From assembly GCF_005281615.1 (NCBI RefSeq), contig NZ_SZZM01000003.1:116009-180008 (forward strand): a stretch of 64,000 bases of DNA, written 5' to 3'. Positions within the stretch are counted from its first letter, which is position 1, and each line of letters begins with the position of its first letter. Both the position numbers and the translations under genes were made by a program. The notes beneath the pieces were generated by a model. That model was not told where the DNA came from and did not search any database. It saw only the letters and a program-made list of their open reading frames with translations. Shown in pieces: positions 26,015 through 34,429 of this stretch. Source of the DNA: Rhodoligotrophos defluvii (GTDB lineage: Bacteria > Pseudomonadota > Alphaproteobacteria > Rhizobiales > Im1).

Positions 26015-27754
26015 TCAGAGCCCGAGGCCCCGTTTGCGACCGAAGCTCCAGTCGATGCCGCCGTCGCCCCGCGCGACGCCCGAGACGTGGCGGCCGAGAT
26101 TCTTCTCGAGCGAAGGGGACCAGGGCACGAGCTGGAAGCCGAGGCCGTCGTCGATCATGGCGAAGCGGCCTGAGGCCAGCGCCAGTCGCTGCCGGTAGGT
26201 GCCGGAGACATAGTCGCCGCCGGCGGCCCGGTTGAACGGCAGGCCAGTCTCGGTCGCCAGCTTGCCGCCGAGCGCGTCGAGTTCGCGCCGCCGTAGCGTG
26301 TCGATCAGGTTGCGGTTGAAGACGATGCGTCGCCCCTGACGCTCCGCCAGCCCTTCCTGCAGAAGGCGCTCGGCGCGGCGATCCATCGCTTCGCGAACCT
26401 CGGCGCCGAAGCCACCGGAGGAAACATCGATCCGCTCGCGCGCGACGGCCTGGCGGTCCAGCCAGGTCGCGCCGGACGCCGAAATCTGGGCTTGCAGATC
26501 GAGATCGGAACGCACGGCGATCGCCACGCGGCGCTGCCCCCTGGCATTGTCGAAGCTGCGAAGCTCGACGATCGATCCGGGAGCGCTGTCGCCCGCGGCA
26601 TCGAGATCGGGCAGCTTGATGTGGTGGGTCCGGCCATCAACGCCGTCGACCACCGCATAGGCGGTCCCCTTCAGCTCGTCATCGAGCCCACGCTCGACCA
26701 GCCGGCCGATGACCGGCGCGTCGACACTCTCGGCGGCAAGCACATAGCCTGCGGCGCCACGCTCGATCCCCTTCTCGGTCAGAGCCCGGTGCATGCGCTT
26801 GATGATGTCGCCGCGCTCTCCCAATTGGCGCAGCGTTGCCTCGGCATCGTGGCTGATCGACCATTGTCCGGGGCCGACCTGCTCGGCGAGGCCGAGCGTT
26901 TCCAGCTTCCGGAGCCGTCCGATTTTGAGGGCCTGGTATTCATCTGGCTGACGGTCGGGATGCGGCGCCAGGTCGATCACACCGGCATCGTGGGCGTCGC
27001 GAACCAACTGGCGGTCAAGCTGGGTCCAGCGCTCCGCCTCGATCTGGCGTTCGAGGGCGCGCCGGATGTCGTGATCGGTGCGCGGCCCCAGTTCCATGGT
27101 GATGAGATCGCGCGCCCGGTCGCGCATCCCCTCCTTGATGTAGTCGCGCGAGATCACGAGGTCCTGTCCGTCGTCGCGGACCCCACGCACGATCAAATGG
27201 ACATGGGGATGCTCGGTGTTCCAGTGATCGACGGCCACCCAATCGAGACGCGTGCCGAGGTCCTTTTCCATCTGCCCGACGAGATCGCGCGTGAAGGATT
27301 TGAGATCCGACATCTCGAGCGCGTCGTCGGGCGAGACGATGAAGCGGAAATGATGCCGGTCATCGCCGCAGCGCTCGGCGAAGGCCCGCCCTTCGGCGGC
27401 CTCCGTCTCCGGCCCGAACAGACGCGCCTTCTCCCCGTCCCGGGTCACGCCCTCGCGGCTGAGGTAATCGAGATGCGTGCCCAGCGGCGCGGCGCGCCCG
27501 GAGTGGCGCACGACGCGCGCCTTGACCACGGCTCCCCGTGACCGCGCGGTGATGAAACGATTGGCCTGGATGCTGGCCCGCTGTCCGTGCCCAAAGCGCG
27601 AGCGGTTCCCGGAGGTGACGCGGCCAGAACGCGACACCGTTCCCCCGGCCTTCTTGGCCGCCGCGAGTGCCTGGGCGATGAACGGGCGCACATGCTGTGC
27701 CCGTGTCGAGCGGATGCGGCCAGGGCGGATGCGGAACTCGCGCTCACCGGCCAT
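26015..27754 (-). CDS. MOBP/VirD2-like relaxase with DUF3363 domain
   Basis: 579 residues from the ATG at 27754 (MAGEREFRIRPGR); upstream extension into the repeat-rich intergenic DNA is not supported. The metal-binding motif HPHVHLIVRG (about 178-187) and DRHHFRFIVSPDDA place it in the MOBP family; the C-terminal half matches the DUF3363 tail of relaxases from alphaproteobacterial elements. It nicks oriT and pilots the strand. A MOBP enzyme would be expected to use the IncP-type nic hexamer found about 150 nt upstream of its start. Confidence 0.88.
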   Translation of the reverse strand: MAGEREFRIRPGRIRSTRAQHVRPFIAQALAAAKKAGGTVSRSGRVTSGNRSRFGHGQRASIQANRFITARSRGAVVKARVVRHSGRAAPLGTHLDYLSREGVTRDGEKARLFGPETEAAEGRAFAERCGDDRHHFRFIVSPDDALEMSDLKSFTRDLVGQMEKDLGTRLDWVAVDHWNTEHPHVHLIVRGVRDDGQDLVISRDYIKEGMRDRARDLITMELGPRTDHDIRRALERQIEAERWTQLDRQLVRDAHDAGVIDLAPHPDRQPDEYQALKIGRLRKLETLGLAEQVGPGQWSISHDAEATLRQLGERGDIIKRMHRALTEKGIERGAAGYVLAAESVDAPVIGRLVERGLDDELKGTAYAVVDGVDGRTHHIKLPDLDAAGDSAPGSIVELRSFDNARGQRRVAIAVRSDLDLQAQISASGATWLDRQAVARERIDVSSGGFGAEVREAMDRRAERLLQEGLAERQGRRIVFNRNLIDTLRRRELDALGGKLATETGLPFNRAAGGDYVSGTYRQRLALASGRFAMIDDGLGFQLVPWSPSLEKNLGRHVSGVARGDGGIDWSFGRKRGLGL

Positions 27755-27764
27755 GACCCTGCCC

Positions 27765-27910
27765 CGCAATGTGCGAAAAGCCGAGCAATTCCGGGCAGAT
27801 GAGCAGTTCCGGCACATTGCGCTGGGACACCGCAATGTGTGAAATGCGCTGGAAAACCCAATAAAAACAACCGACCGTCCGGCCCGCAATGCGCGGCCTT
27901 TTATCCTGCC
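27765..27910 (+). other. oriT: Predicted origin of transfer (oriT) with nic site
   Basis: The intergenic region between relaxase and transglycosylase holds CGCAATGTG at 27765-27773 and 27831-27839, its reverse complement at 27813-27821 (copies 2 and 3 forming a 9-bp inverted repeat with a 9-nt loop), and a variant CGCAATGCG at 27885-27893. Just beyond, TTATCCTGCC (27901-27910) matches the IncP/Ti nic consensus YATCCTG/Y; the cut would fall between 27908 and 27909. The strand would then enter the recipient rightward from 27909. Repeats could also be operators for the relaxase operon. Confidence 0.7.
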
Positions 27911-27997
27911 ATCGTCCGGTCGTGGTGCCCGCACCCGACCCCTTCGCCCTCAATGGTGCGCAAAAGCTCGCCAGAGCACGATGGTGCGTTCGGCCGG

Positions 27998-28753
27998 TCA
28001 TGGCGCATCACCCGTGGCTTGAGCGCCAAGGAAAATGCCTTCCGCAGCGCCCTGATCCGCTCCCGGAACGAGAGCGCGGGTGCTTTGCGGCTGCGTATCG
28101 GGCGCAGTATCGCGGTTCCCCGCCCGCGCCACGAAGAGCGGCGCTTCGCGCCAATCGGTCGGCGGTGCGGGCGTGACAGAAGCCGTACCGGAGAGCGCAT
28201 CCGCGCCCAAGATCGGCGCGAGGGTCGCGACATAGGCGCGTGTCTCTGCGGGCAGATTCCGACCGTCGGAGAGGTACTCGTCGTAACGGCCCGGTCCGGC
28301 ATTGTAGGCGGCCAGCATGGCCGCGATATTGCCGTAGCGGTCGAACATCTCGCGCAGGTAAGCCGCGCCCGCGAGAATATTGTCGCGACGATCGAAAGGA
28401 TCACGGCCGAGCCTGTGACGCAAGCGCAGCCCGGCCCAGGTGTCGGGCATGATCTGCATCAGGCCCATCGCTCCAGCCGATGACACCGCCCGTAGATCGC
28501 CCGCGCTTTCGACGCGCATCACCGCGCGGATCCAGTACTCCGGAATGCCGAAGCGGAGCGACGCTTCCGCGACATATTGGGCGTTCGGATCGCGCAGAAC
28601 GGCCTGAGCGGCGGGTGCGGCAGGGACCTGCGCCAGGGTATCGGACGCGAAAGGTATCGACAGGCCGAGAAGGAGAAGTGAGGTGGTGCGCCGGGCAGCG
28701 CGAAGCCGCCCGAACGCATGACCCTGGCGACGCCGAAAGCGGTGTTTCGGCAT
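27998..28753 (-). CDS. Lytic transglycosylase (VirB1/TrbN-like)
   Basis: 251 residues: signal sequence (TTSLLLLGLSIPFASDTLAQ), then an SLT domain with catalytic glutamate 82 in RVESAG, GAMGLMQIMP (94-103) and AAYNAGPGRY. It opens the murein layer for channel assembly. The C-terminal 60 residues are proline-rich and non-conserved. Forms a unit with the downstream genes; 3 nt separate it from the DUF736 stop. Confidence 0.88.
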   Translation of the reverse strand: MPKHRFRRRQGHAFGRLRAARRTTSLLLLGLSIPFASDTLAQVPAAPAAQAVLRDPNAQYVAEASLRFGIPEYWIRAVMRVESAGDLRAVSSAGAMGLMQIMPDTWAGLRLRHRLGRDPFDRRDNILAGAAYLREMFDRYGNIAAMLAAYNAGPGRYDEYLSDGRNLPAETRAYVATLAPILGADALSGTASVTPAPPTDWREAPLFVARAGNRDTAPDTQPQSTRALVPGADQGAAEGIFLGAQATGDAP

Positions 28754-28756
28754 CGC

Positions 28757-29095
28757 TTAGTCCTTTCCGTCGCGCTTGGGCGCGCGACTCCAGTGCAGCG
28801 ACCACGACGTCGCGTCGGCGCCGTTCTGGAACAGGGCGGCGCGCATCGGATGCGGCAGGGCGGGATCGTCGATCAGCACCGAGAGATAGTCTCCGGCCTT
28901 CTCGCCGGTGCGCGACCAGGCGGCGCCGACCTCGGGGCCGCTTTCATCCGGGCCGAGGTGAACACGGTGATCGGGCGCGTTCTCGACTCCCGCGGCATCG
29001 ACCACGACGATGGCGATCTCGCTGTCGAGCGTGAGGGTCTGGATGCGGCCGAAGAAGCCGGATTTCTGCCGGGTGAACTCACCGATTTGCGGCAT
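28757..29095 (-). CDS. DUF736 family protein (first copy)
   Basis: 112 residues from ATG 29095 (MPQIGEFTR). Conserved DUF736 features are IGEFTRQKSGFFGRIQTLTL and EVGAAWSRTGEKAGDYLSV. These small proteins are almost universal on conjugative elements of alphaproteobacteria; no biochemical function is established. A second copy lies at 34430-34756. Its leader carries a divergent copy of the shared hairpin. Confidence 0.88.
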   Translation of the reverse strand: MPQIGEFTRQKSGFFGRIQTLTLDSEIAIVVVDAAGVENAPDHRVHLGPDESGPEVGAAWSRTGEKAGDYLSVLIDDPALPHPMRAALFQNGADATSWSLHWSRAPKRDGKD

Positions 29096-29181
29096 GGGAC
29101 GTTCCTTTCCTTTGCGGCGGAGTGGACCGGGAACGGGCGGCATGTCCGCTCCCGTGCAGGCGTTCACCGCGTTGACGCCTG
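29096..29181 (-). promoter_or_regulatory. Leader and hairpin between traF and DUF736
   Basis: CAGGCGT (29157-29163) and ACGCCTG (29175-29181) form a perfect 7-bp hairpin spanning the traF stop. The loop contains TTCACCGCGT (29163-29172), close to the shared leader block, and AACGGG at 29132-29137 lies where the other leaders have GACGGG. It may be a terminator for traF, a divergent shared leader, or both. Confidence 0.35.
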
Positions 29182-29709
29182 CGGTTCGAGGCGGCCGTCG
29201 CCGTTCTCGTCGGTCCAGATCGGCACGACGCGCGCGGTGACGGATGCGAGGGGGAGCGGCCCGAAATAGCGGCCGTCCAGGCTGTCTTCGGTGTCCCAGT
29301 TCATTAGGAACACATCGCCATTGGCGATCACCCGGCAGCCCTGCCAGGAGGGCAGTTGGCGGCCCCGGCTGTCGCGTTCGCGGGCTTCGCCATAGGCGTG
29401 ATCGTAAGCCATGATCTGCGCGCCCTTTCGGCACACTTGGGTGCCGGGAAGCGCCAGAACGCGCTTGATCAGGGGAACGCCGCGCGGGAGATAGGCGCGC
29501 GCGTCGAGGAAGCCCGCGAGATCGTCCGGCGGCATGACCGCGACAAGATCGCCGACCTCGAGCCGCCCCACAGGACGAACGGAATAGAGGCCGATCGGCG
29601 CGCTGGCCGACGCATTCCAGATGAAGCGGGGACCGTGCCCGGTCAAATGCGGCGCGACGATCAGCGCGCCCGCCGCCGCCATGGTCCAGACAATGGCGCG
29701 GCGGCTCAT
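29164..29709 (-). CDS. traF: Conjugal transfer peptidase TraF (S26 family)
   Basis: 181 residues with an N-terminal membrane anchor (IVWTMAAAGALIVAPHL). SASAPIGLYSV (34-44) carries the nucleophilic serine and LIKRVLALPG (80-89) the general-base lysine of TraF/signal-peptidase-like enzymes; GDVFLMNWDTEDSLDGRYFGP is the last conserved box. In IncP systems TraF cyclises the TrbC pilin, which fits the presence of trbC. Overlaps DUF2840 by 4 nt. Confidence 0.9.
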   Translation of the reverse strand: MSRRAIVWTMAAAGALIVAPHLTGHGPRFIWNASASAPIGLYSVRPVGRLEVGDLVAVMPPDDLAGFLDARAYLPRGVPLIKRVLALPGTQVCRKGAQIMAYDHAYGEARERDSRGRQLPSWQGCRVIANGDVFLMNWDTEDSLDGRYFGPLPLASVTARVVPIWTDENGDGRLEPQASTR

Positions 29710-30215
29710 GGCTGGACGCTCCGCCGTTTCAGCCAGGCGCGGTGCTGCGTTGGCGAATAGGAACGCGGCCGTTCGCCGGCGGCGAGCCGATTGTGGACGT
29801 GCCGCCAGTGATCGGGCGAAACCTCCACCGCATCGATACCCACCGCTTCGATCGCGTCGATGATCTGAAGCATGCGCTCCACCTTGGGCCAGCCATGTGT
29901 GCGCAGGAGAAGAACGCCGCCGGGATCGACGAACGGCACGGTCTGATAGGCTTCACCCAGCTTCGGGGCGCACAGGATGTCGAGCCGGGACTCGATGGTG
30001 CCATGTTCGTTGGCAGCCCAGCGAACGAGCGCGAAACTGGAGCCTGGCCGGAAGGAGAGGACACGCCGGCGGCGGTCGAGGATCTCCTCACGCACAGCCA
30101 TGCCGAACCTGATCCAGTGTTCGACCGACTTCTCGACCCAGACCAGCTCAACACGAGTGAACCGGTCGGCCATGTGCGCGGATCGAGCCTGACCGGATGT
30201 GGTGCTTGGGGTCAT
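29706..30215 (-). CDS. DUF2840 family protein
   Basis: 169 residues from ATG 30215, which overlaps the preceding stop as ATGA; a later ATG at 30173 is possible. The body (FTRVELVWVEKSVEHWIRFG, FALVRWAANEHGT, SPDHWRHVHNRLAAG) matches the DUF2840 genes found next to traF and parA on alphaproteobacterial elements. Function unknown; it is co-transcribed with replication and transfer genes. Confidence 0.82.
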   Translation of the reverse strand: MTPSTTSGQARSAHMADRFTRVELVWVEKSVEHWIRFGMAVREEILDRRRRVLSFRPGSSFALVRWAANEHGTIESRLDILCAPKLGEAYQTVPFVDPGGVLLLRTHGWPKVERMLQIIDAIEAVGIDAVEVSPDHWRHVHNRLAAGERPRSYSPTQHRAWLKRRSVQP

Positions 30216-30460
30216 TCGCCATCTCCGCTGGTTGGGGGAAACTCCCGTGCGAGGAGCTCGCGCAGCATGTCGGCGACGGTCATGCCGCGCCGGAAGGCGG
30301 CGATCTTGATCCGCCCCCGCAACTCGGGCGTCACGTCGATGGTCAGCCGGGCGGTGTTCGTGGCCGCTTCGTCGCGTTTCGGGGGCGGTCCGGCCTTGAT
30401 CCATTGTTCGGGATCGGCCGGCCGGGTCGCGAAGCCCTTCCTGTTTGCCCGGGCGCTCAT
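30212..30460 (-). CDS. Ribbon-helix-helix partition-type protein
   Basis: 82 residues; the C-terminal half (ARLTIDVTPELRGRIKIAAF and TVADMLRELLAREF) is a ribbon-helix-helix DNA-binding unit like those that partner small ParA proteins. Overlaps parA by ATGA. Likely centromere-binding protein or regulator of the par operon. Confidence 0.75.
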   Translation of the reverse strand: MSARANRKGFATRPADPEQWIKAGPPPKRDEAATNTARLTIDVTPELRGRIKIAAFRRGMTVADMLRELLAREFPPTSGDGE

Positions 30461-31110
30461 GATGCGCTCCGGGGATTGCCGAGATGCGCGACCTCGGCCG
30501 CCAGCGCGGAGATTTCGCGCGCGGCCGCGCTCTCATGGTCGAGTTCCCGGACGATCCGTCCGGACTGCGCAGCGGCGGCGAATGCAATGCGCTGACCGAT
30601 GCGACTGGCCAGGGCCGGTGGGTCATGATCCGCGAGCGCTTCAGCGGTATCGCGCGCCAGCACAGTGCGCGCCCCGCACCGGTTCAGGACGAAACGGGCC
30701 ACCAGTTCCGGCCGGTAGATGCGCGCCTCCGAGATCAGCGCCAGCATTTCCGCAGACGCCCAGCCGTCGAAGGGCGACGGCTGCACCGGGATCAGCACCA
30801 TGTCCGCTGCCAGCAGCGCCGAACGCATGAGTCCGGCCACAGGCGGCGGCCCATCGATGACGACGAGATCGGCATCCCTGGCAAGAGCGGGGGCTTCGCG
30901 ATGCAGTGTGTCTCGGGCGAGACCGATCACGCTGAACAGGCGCGGCAGCCCCTCGCGAGCGCGCATCTCGGACCAATCGAGCGCCGAGCCTTGCGGGTCG
31001 GCGTCGATGAGGATGACCCGTCGTCCTTGCATGGCCCACTCGCCCGCAACGGCGAGCGCCAGCGTCGTCTTTCCGACGCCGCCCTTCTGATTGAGCAAGG
31101 CGAGGATCAT
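30457..31110 (-). CDS. parA: ParA-family partition ATPase
   Basis: 217 residues. Deviant Walker A KGGVGKTT (9-16), LIDADPQGSALDW and DLVVIDGPPP motifs mark a short type Ib ParA lacking an N-terminal DNA-binding domain. It positions replicons by ATP-dependent DNA binding together with the small RHH protein. Overlaps repA by 4 nt, so replication and partition share one transcript. Confidence 0.9.
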   Translation of the reverse strand: MILALLNQKGGVGKTTLALAVAGEWAMQGRRVILIDADPQGSALDWSEMRAREGLPRLFSVIGLARDTLHREAPALARDADLVVIDGPPPVAGLMRSALLAADMVLIPVQPSPFDGWASAEMLALISEARIYRPELVARFVLNRCGARTVLARDTAEALADHDPPALASRIGQRIAFAAAAQSGRIVRELDHESAAAREISALAAEVAHLGNPRSAS

Positions 31111-32267
31111 GACGCGCCTCCCGAGCGATCGCCGGAAGACGTCTTGGGGGTGCGCTGACGGGCTGCGGGAGTGTCGGCGGAGGCGTTCCGATCCAGCGTC
31201 TGGTGCTTGTCGCCGGACGTTACTTTCAGCGCATTGCCGACCTTCACGATGAGCTTTTGCACATCGCGTCTGCGCTCTTCAAAGTTAGATTCTTCGTTAG
31301 ACTCTAAGTTAAGGGCGCGATTTTCGACGCGATTTCCGTGCGTTACGCCCTGTTTGGGTTCCCGATAGCACGAGCCCCGGGTTCCCGATAGCACGATAGT
31401 CCGGGTTCCCGATGGCACGAGGCCATCCACAGGTTTTCCACAGGCTGGGCTGGGCTCGAAGGCCAGCAACATCCGGCCGCCGTATTCGATCTCGGTGAAC
31501 AGCGTGTAGCCGGGGAGCGGCTGGCGCCGAATGATGTCGCGCAGATCGAAGGCGAAGCGCTTGAACGGCGACAGGCTGCCCGATTTCTGGTGAAGGTGGC
31601 GGAAGTCGAAGCGCCAGCCGTCCTTCTGCCGGCCGCCATGCTTGCGGACGAGACGGTAGAGCCAGCGTTCGAGACCGCCCGTCAAATCGAAATAGGCCCG
31701 GTCGATCGTGAGGATGAGCGCATCGTCGAGGACAGCCTGGTAGAACCAGTCCGGGACGATCATCTCGACGCCATCAGGTCGGCCGTTGCGGTTGGTCCGC
31801 TCCTGCCACTCGTTGATCCAGGAGAAGCGGTGGCGGCGTCCTTCAGCGGTCTGACGAAGCGTGGTCGAAATCGTGGTGGATTGCAGCCGGTCCAGTGCGG
31901 CCTTCAGGCGCCGATAATCTCGCAGGCTGGTGCCGCGGCCGATGAAGGTGAGAATCTCGTAGGGCGTCGCCATCATAAGCCGTGAGGTTCGCAGCCCGGC
32001 ATCGCGTGCCTCCACGATCTGGCTCGCGGCCCAGATCAGGATGTCGGCGTCCCAGATGGTCGCCATTCCGTGATCGGGGACTGCCTCGACGCGGATCGAG
32101 ACGGCTCCCGCGCTGAAGTCGATCGGCGCGACGCGATGAGACTTTGAGAGGGAGAAGAAGGGATAGGCCATGAGATCCTGCGCGTCTCGTGGCGCGAAAT
32201 CTCCCGGAAGCGCTCTGAACAAGTCGAGCTGCCCGCGCTCCGACAGGGTTCGATGCCGTCCTGTCAT
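31107..32267 (-). CDS. repA: Replication initiator protein RepA
   Basis: 386 residues. Begins GQLDLFRALPGDFAPRDAQD and contains DLMAYPFFSLSK, YEILTFIGRGTSLRDYRRL and MIVPDWFYQAVL, the pattern of the RepA initiators of alphaproteobacterial plasmids and elements. The last 100 residues are low-complexity because this DNA also carries iteron and DnaA-box-like sequences (31281-31442). Start ATG 32267 overlaps the AlpA-like stop as TGATG. Confidence 0.88.
   Translation of the reverse strand: MTGRHRTLSERGQLDLFRALPGDFAPRDAQDLMAYPFFSLSKSHRVAPIDFSAGAVSIRVEAVPDHGMATIWDADILIWAASQIVEARDAGLRTSRLMMATPYEILTFIGRGTSLRDYRRLKAALDRLQSTTISTTLRQTAEGRRHRFSWINEWQERTNRNGRPDGVEMIVPDWFYQAVLDDALILTIDRAYFDLTGGLERWLYRLVRKHGGRQKDGWRFDFRHLHQKSGSLSPFKRFAFDLRDIIRRQPLPGYTLFTEIEYGGRMLLAFEPSPACGKPVDGLVPSGTRTIVLSGTRGSCYREPKQGVTHGNRVENRALNLESNEESNFEERRRDVQKLIVKVGNALKVTSGDKHQTLDRNASADTPAARQRTPKTSSGDRSGGAS
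31281..31442 (+). other. oriV: Predicted replication origin inside repA
   Basis: Three 18-bp direct repeats GGGTTCCCGATAGCACGA start at 31356, 31379 and 31403 (the third with one mismatch), spaced 23-24 nt, about two helical turns. Beside them are DnaA-box-like CCATCCACA (31423-31431) and TTTTCCACA (31434-31442, 8 of 9 matches). On the other side, an AT-rich stretch has GTTAGA, GTTAGA and GTTAAG at 12-nt intervals (31284-31313), like the unwinding repeats of iteron origins. All of this lies within the repA 3' coding region. Confidence 0.7.
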
Positions 32268-32548
32268 CAGCGGGCGGTGCGAACCGCCCGCGGTGAGGCC
32301 GGCGGCGTCTGCCGCTTGGGCGGAACCAGCTGGCCGCGCGGATCGGTAGTGGAGGTCACCGCGCCGCGGTCGGCCCAGGCTTTGAGATCATCGACGGAAT
32401 AGACGACGCGCCCGCCGAGCTTGTGATAGGCGGGACCAGTACCGTAGGTGCGGTGTTTCTCGAGTGTCCTGGCCGACAGGCTGAGAAATGCGGCCGCCTC
32501 TTTCGTCCGTAGGTAGCGCGGCGGCAGAACGGCGGGATCAGCGTGCAT
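32267..32548 (-). CDS. AlpA-like helix-turn-helix protein
   Basis: 93 residues from ATG 32548 with GGAGG upstream. YLRTKEAAAFLSLSARTLEKHR (12-33) is a MerR/AlpA-type helix-turn-helix of the excisionase family, followed by VVYSVDDLKAWAD. On related elements it sits immediately upstream of repA and is thought to regulate rep or excision. No integrase or recombinase is visible in the window, so an excision role cannot be inferred. Confidence 0.8.
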   Translation of the reverse strand: MHADPAVLPPRYLRTKEAAAFLSLSARTLEKHRTYGTGPAYHKLGGRVVYSVDDLKAWADRGAVTSTTDPRGQLVPPKRQTPPASPRAVRTAR

Positions 32549-32686
32549 GGATCGAGCCTCCGTGGGGTTGCGGGACGCCGCAGAGGACCAGCGGCGATTT
32601 GCGACCACGGTGGCGGAGAAAGATCGGCGGGGTGGATGGGGAAGATTGGGGGCGAAGAATCCCCACCCCCGGGCAGCGCGGCAGGT

Positions 32687-33443
32687 TCAGGCCTTGCGTT
32701 TGTGCCGGAGCAGCCTGCGGTAGCCGCCTTCGATAAGGGCGGAGGCGCTCTCAATCAGCCCGATGACCGTGTCGCGGAGCGCGGATGTTCGCCAGGGCTC
32801 CGAGGCGATGCGCTCGGAACCGAACATGGCAATCGCGATTTCCCTGTAGCTGGCGCCGTTGCTGCGGCCATCGGCCGCCTGCATCATCTGGCGCATCCTC
32901 CGTCGCTGATAGGGTGTCACGCGCGCATCGTGCGGGACTGGTCCTGCGTTTGCGGCATGCCAGAGACGGAGAACGGCCTGAAGTCGGTCGGGTAGATCGC
33001 TGTCGAGGGGCAGAACTATGGAGGATGCGCTGCCAACGTCGCAGCCGGTCAGATACAAGACTTGCGCGTCGGTATAGGCCTCGTGGATCGCATACAGGCC
33101 CTCGGGGCCTTCGCGGCCGTCAGCAGGCGCGAGCGGAGGCGGCGACGACAGGAACGACGGCGCGGTGTCGATGAGCAGAACGGCCGGATTGACGAGCGGC
33201 GACCAGACGACCTGTTGTTCGAGTACGGAAAGGCTCGGTCGCGCCGGGAAATCGCAACCCCCATAGATGCTGGGCGTCATCGGTGTAGGGGTTTGTCTCC
33301 GCATTCATGGCGGCGAGTTCGGCGAAATGCTCCTGATAAGGTTCGGAGCGGCGCAGGCATTCCCAGGCAAGGCCCTCGACCGAGAGGCTGTCGTAGAACT
33401 CGTAACGATCGCTGTCGCTCCATTGGGATGTGTCTGGCCGCAT
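32687..33443 (-). pseudogene. DUF6499-DUF2285 regulator split by a frameshift
   Basis: Frame one (ATG 33443) reads MRPDTSQWSDSDRYEFYDSL to HLWGLRFPG and then loses sense; frame two resumes with ARPSLSVLEQQVVW and runs to 32687 with the DUF2285 signature TPYQRRRMRQMMQAADG. Joined, they give about 251 residues, the usual size of this one-piece element regulator. The switch falls at TTTCCC (minus strand; plus 33246-33251), where one surplus C explains the shift. It may be a real mutation, a sequencing error or, less likely, programmed frameshifting. Confidence 0.7.
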
Positions 33444-33572
33444 CCTCCCCTCCTCGCTTTGACGGAACGGTCGAGTTGTTCAACGATTCCAGCATCATCC
33501 GCATGCGGGAAGATCGAGGGACGGCAATGAGCGATGCCGGTTTGGCATCGCTTCACGGCCCCGCCTGACGGG

Positions 33573-33848
33573 TCAGTGCCGCGGCGCCGATTGCCACAGG
33601 AGGTGGCGATATCCCGTTTGGGTCATCCATCTCGCCCGCGCCAGATGGCTGTCATGGACGCGGCGCGCGCGAGCCGGCTCGATGCGAGGGTCAATCCCGA
33701 ACAGGACTTCCACCGCTTCGGTCCATTCGGCGCCGTCGGCGGCGGCGTCCAGGAGCCGCATGTAAAGCTTGATGTGCGTCTGGTCGTAGGCCGTCAGTTC
33801 CTCGGCATCGGGAGCATCATCCTCGAATGGCTCGATCATCGAGGACAT
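33573..33848 (-). CDS. DUF2285-type small protein
   Basis: 91 residues. YDQTHIKLYMRLLDAAADGA and RVHDSHLARARWMTQTGYRHLL match the short DUF2285-containing proteins encoded beside the longer regulator on many alphaproteobacterial elements. Predicted helical and acidic at the start. Function unknown; thought to be regulatory because relatives lie in element control regions. Confidence 0.75.
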   Translation of the reverse strand: MSSMIEPFEDDAPDAEELTAYDQTHIKLYMRLLDAAADGAEWTEAVEVLFGIDPRIEPARARRVHDSHLARARWMTQTGYRHLLWQSAPRH

Positions 33849-33959
33849 ACCGGCCGCCCCTGAGACAAAATAGCCGTCGGGTGAATGGCTTGCGAGCGGC
33901 TACAGGTTTTAGCTGACTGCGAAAGACGCGCTCGCGCGGGCCAAGTATTCCCCGACCCT

Positions 33960-34211
33960 TTACCGGCGTCCTTTTTCGTCGCGATCATGAACAAGCAGCA
34001 CCCCCTGTCCGCGTTCGGTCGACAGGAGAACTATTCCAGCCGCTTCAAGGGCCCGGCGAACCTGATCGCGCGTAGTTTCGTAGACCTCGAGCCGGCTTTC
34101 GGATTCGAGGCGCTTGAGCGCGGTCAATGATACACGGGCCTTATCTGCGAGCGTCTCCTGCGTCCAACCCAGTAACGCGCGTGCGGCCCGCGACTGTCGG
34201 GAGGTGATCAT
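33960..34211 (-). CDS. XRE-family transcriptional regulator
   Basis: 83 residues: helix-turn-helix with ARALLGWTQETLADKARVS and LTALKRLESESRLEVYE (about 9-45) and a short C-terminal tail with AGIVLLS. Starts inside a 28-bp perfect palindrome, which strongly suggests autorepression. Such small XRE proteins act as switches controlling transfer or excision genes. Confidence 0.82.
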   Translation of the reverse strand: MITSRQSRAARALLGWTQETLADKARVSLTALKRLESESRLEVYETTRDQVRRALEAAGIVLLSTERGQGVLLVHDRDEKGRR

Positions 34212-34226
34212 GCATGATCACCTCCC
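34199..34226 (-). promoter_or_regulatory. 28-bp perfect palindrome over the XRE start codon
   Basis: Left arm GGGAGGTGATCAT, centre GC, right arm its exact complement. It contains the ribosome site (GGGAGG) and the ATG at 34209-34211. In RNA it would hide both in a hairpin; in DNA it is an ideal dimer operator. Either way it should control the XRE gene. Confidence 0.7.
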
Positions 34227-34396
34227 ATCGCGACCGGCGCGCATTCCAGAACTACGGCTATAATAGTCGTTCTGTTCCGATCTTCTATCTGAAATCGCAG
34301 ATCCTGAGCCCGGCTTTGCGTGCGTCCTGGCTCAACGCTTCCGAATCGATTCGGCGGCAGCGGCCGGGGTGACGGCTTTCCTGCGAGCAGGGAGGA

Positions 34397-34420
34397 GGCC
34401 CCGACCTGTCGGCCGGGGCC
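34397..34420 (-). terminator. GC hairpin after the second DUF736 gene
   Basis: GGCCCCGACC-TGTC-GGCCGGGGCC, arms of 10 nt with one mismatch, 10 nt beyond the DUF736 stop at 34430. No T-run follows, so it may be a weak terminator or an mRNA 3' end stabiliser. Confidence 0.45.
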
Positions 34421-34429
34421 TTGCGCGCC

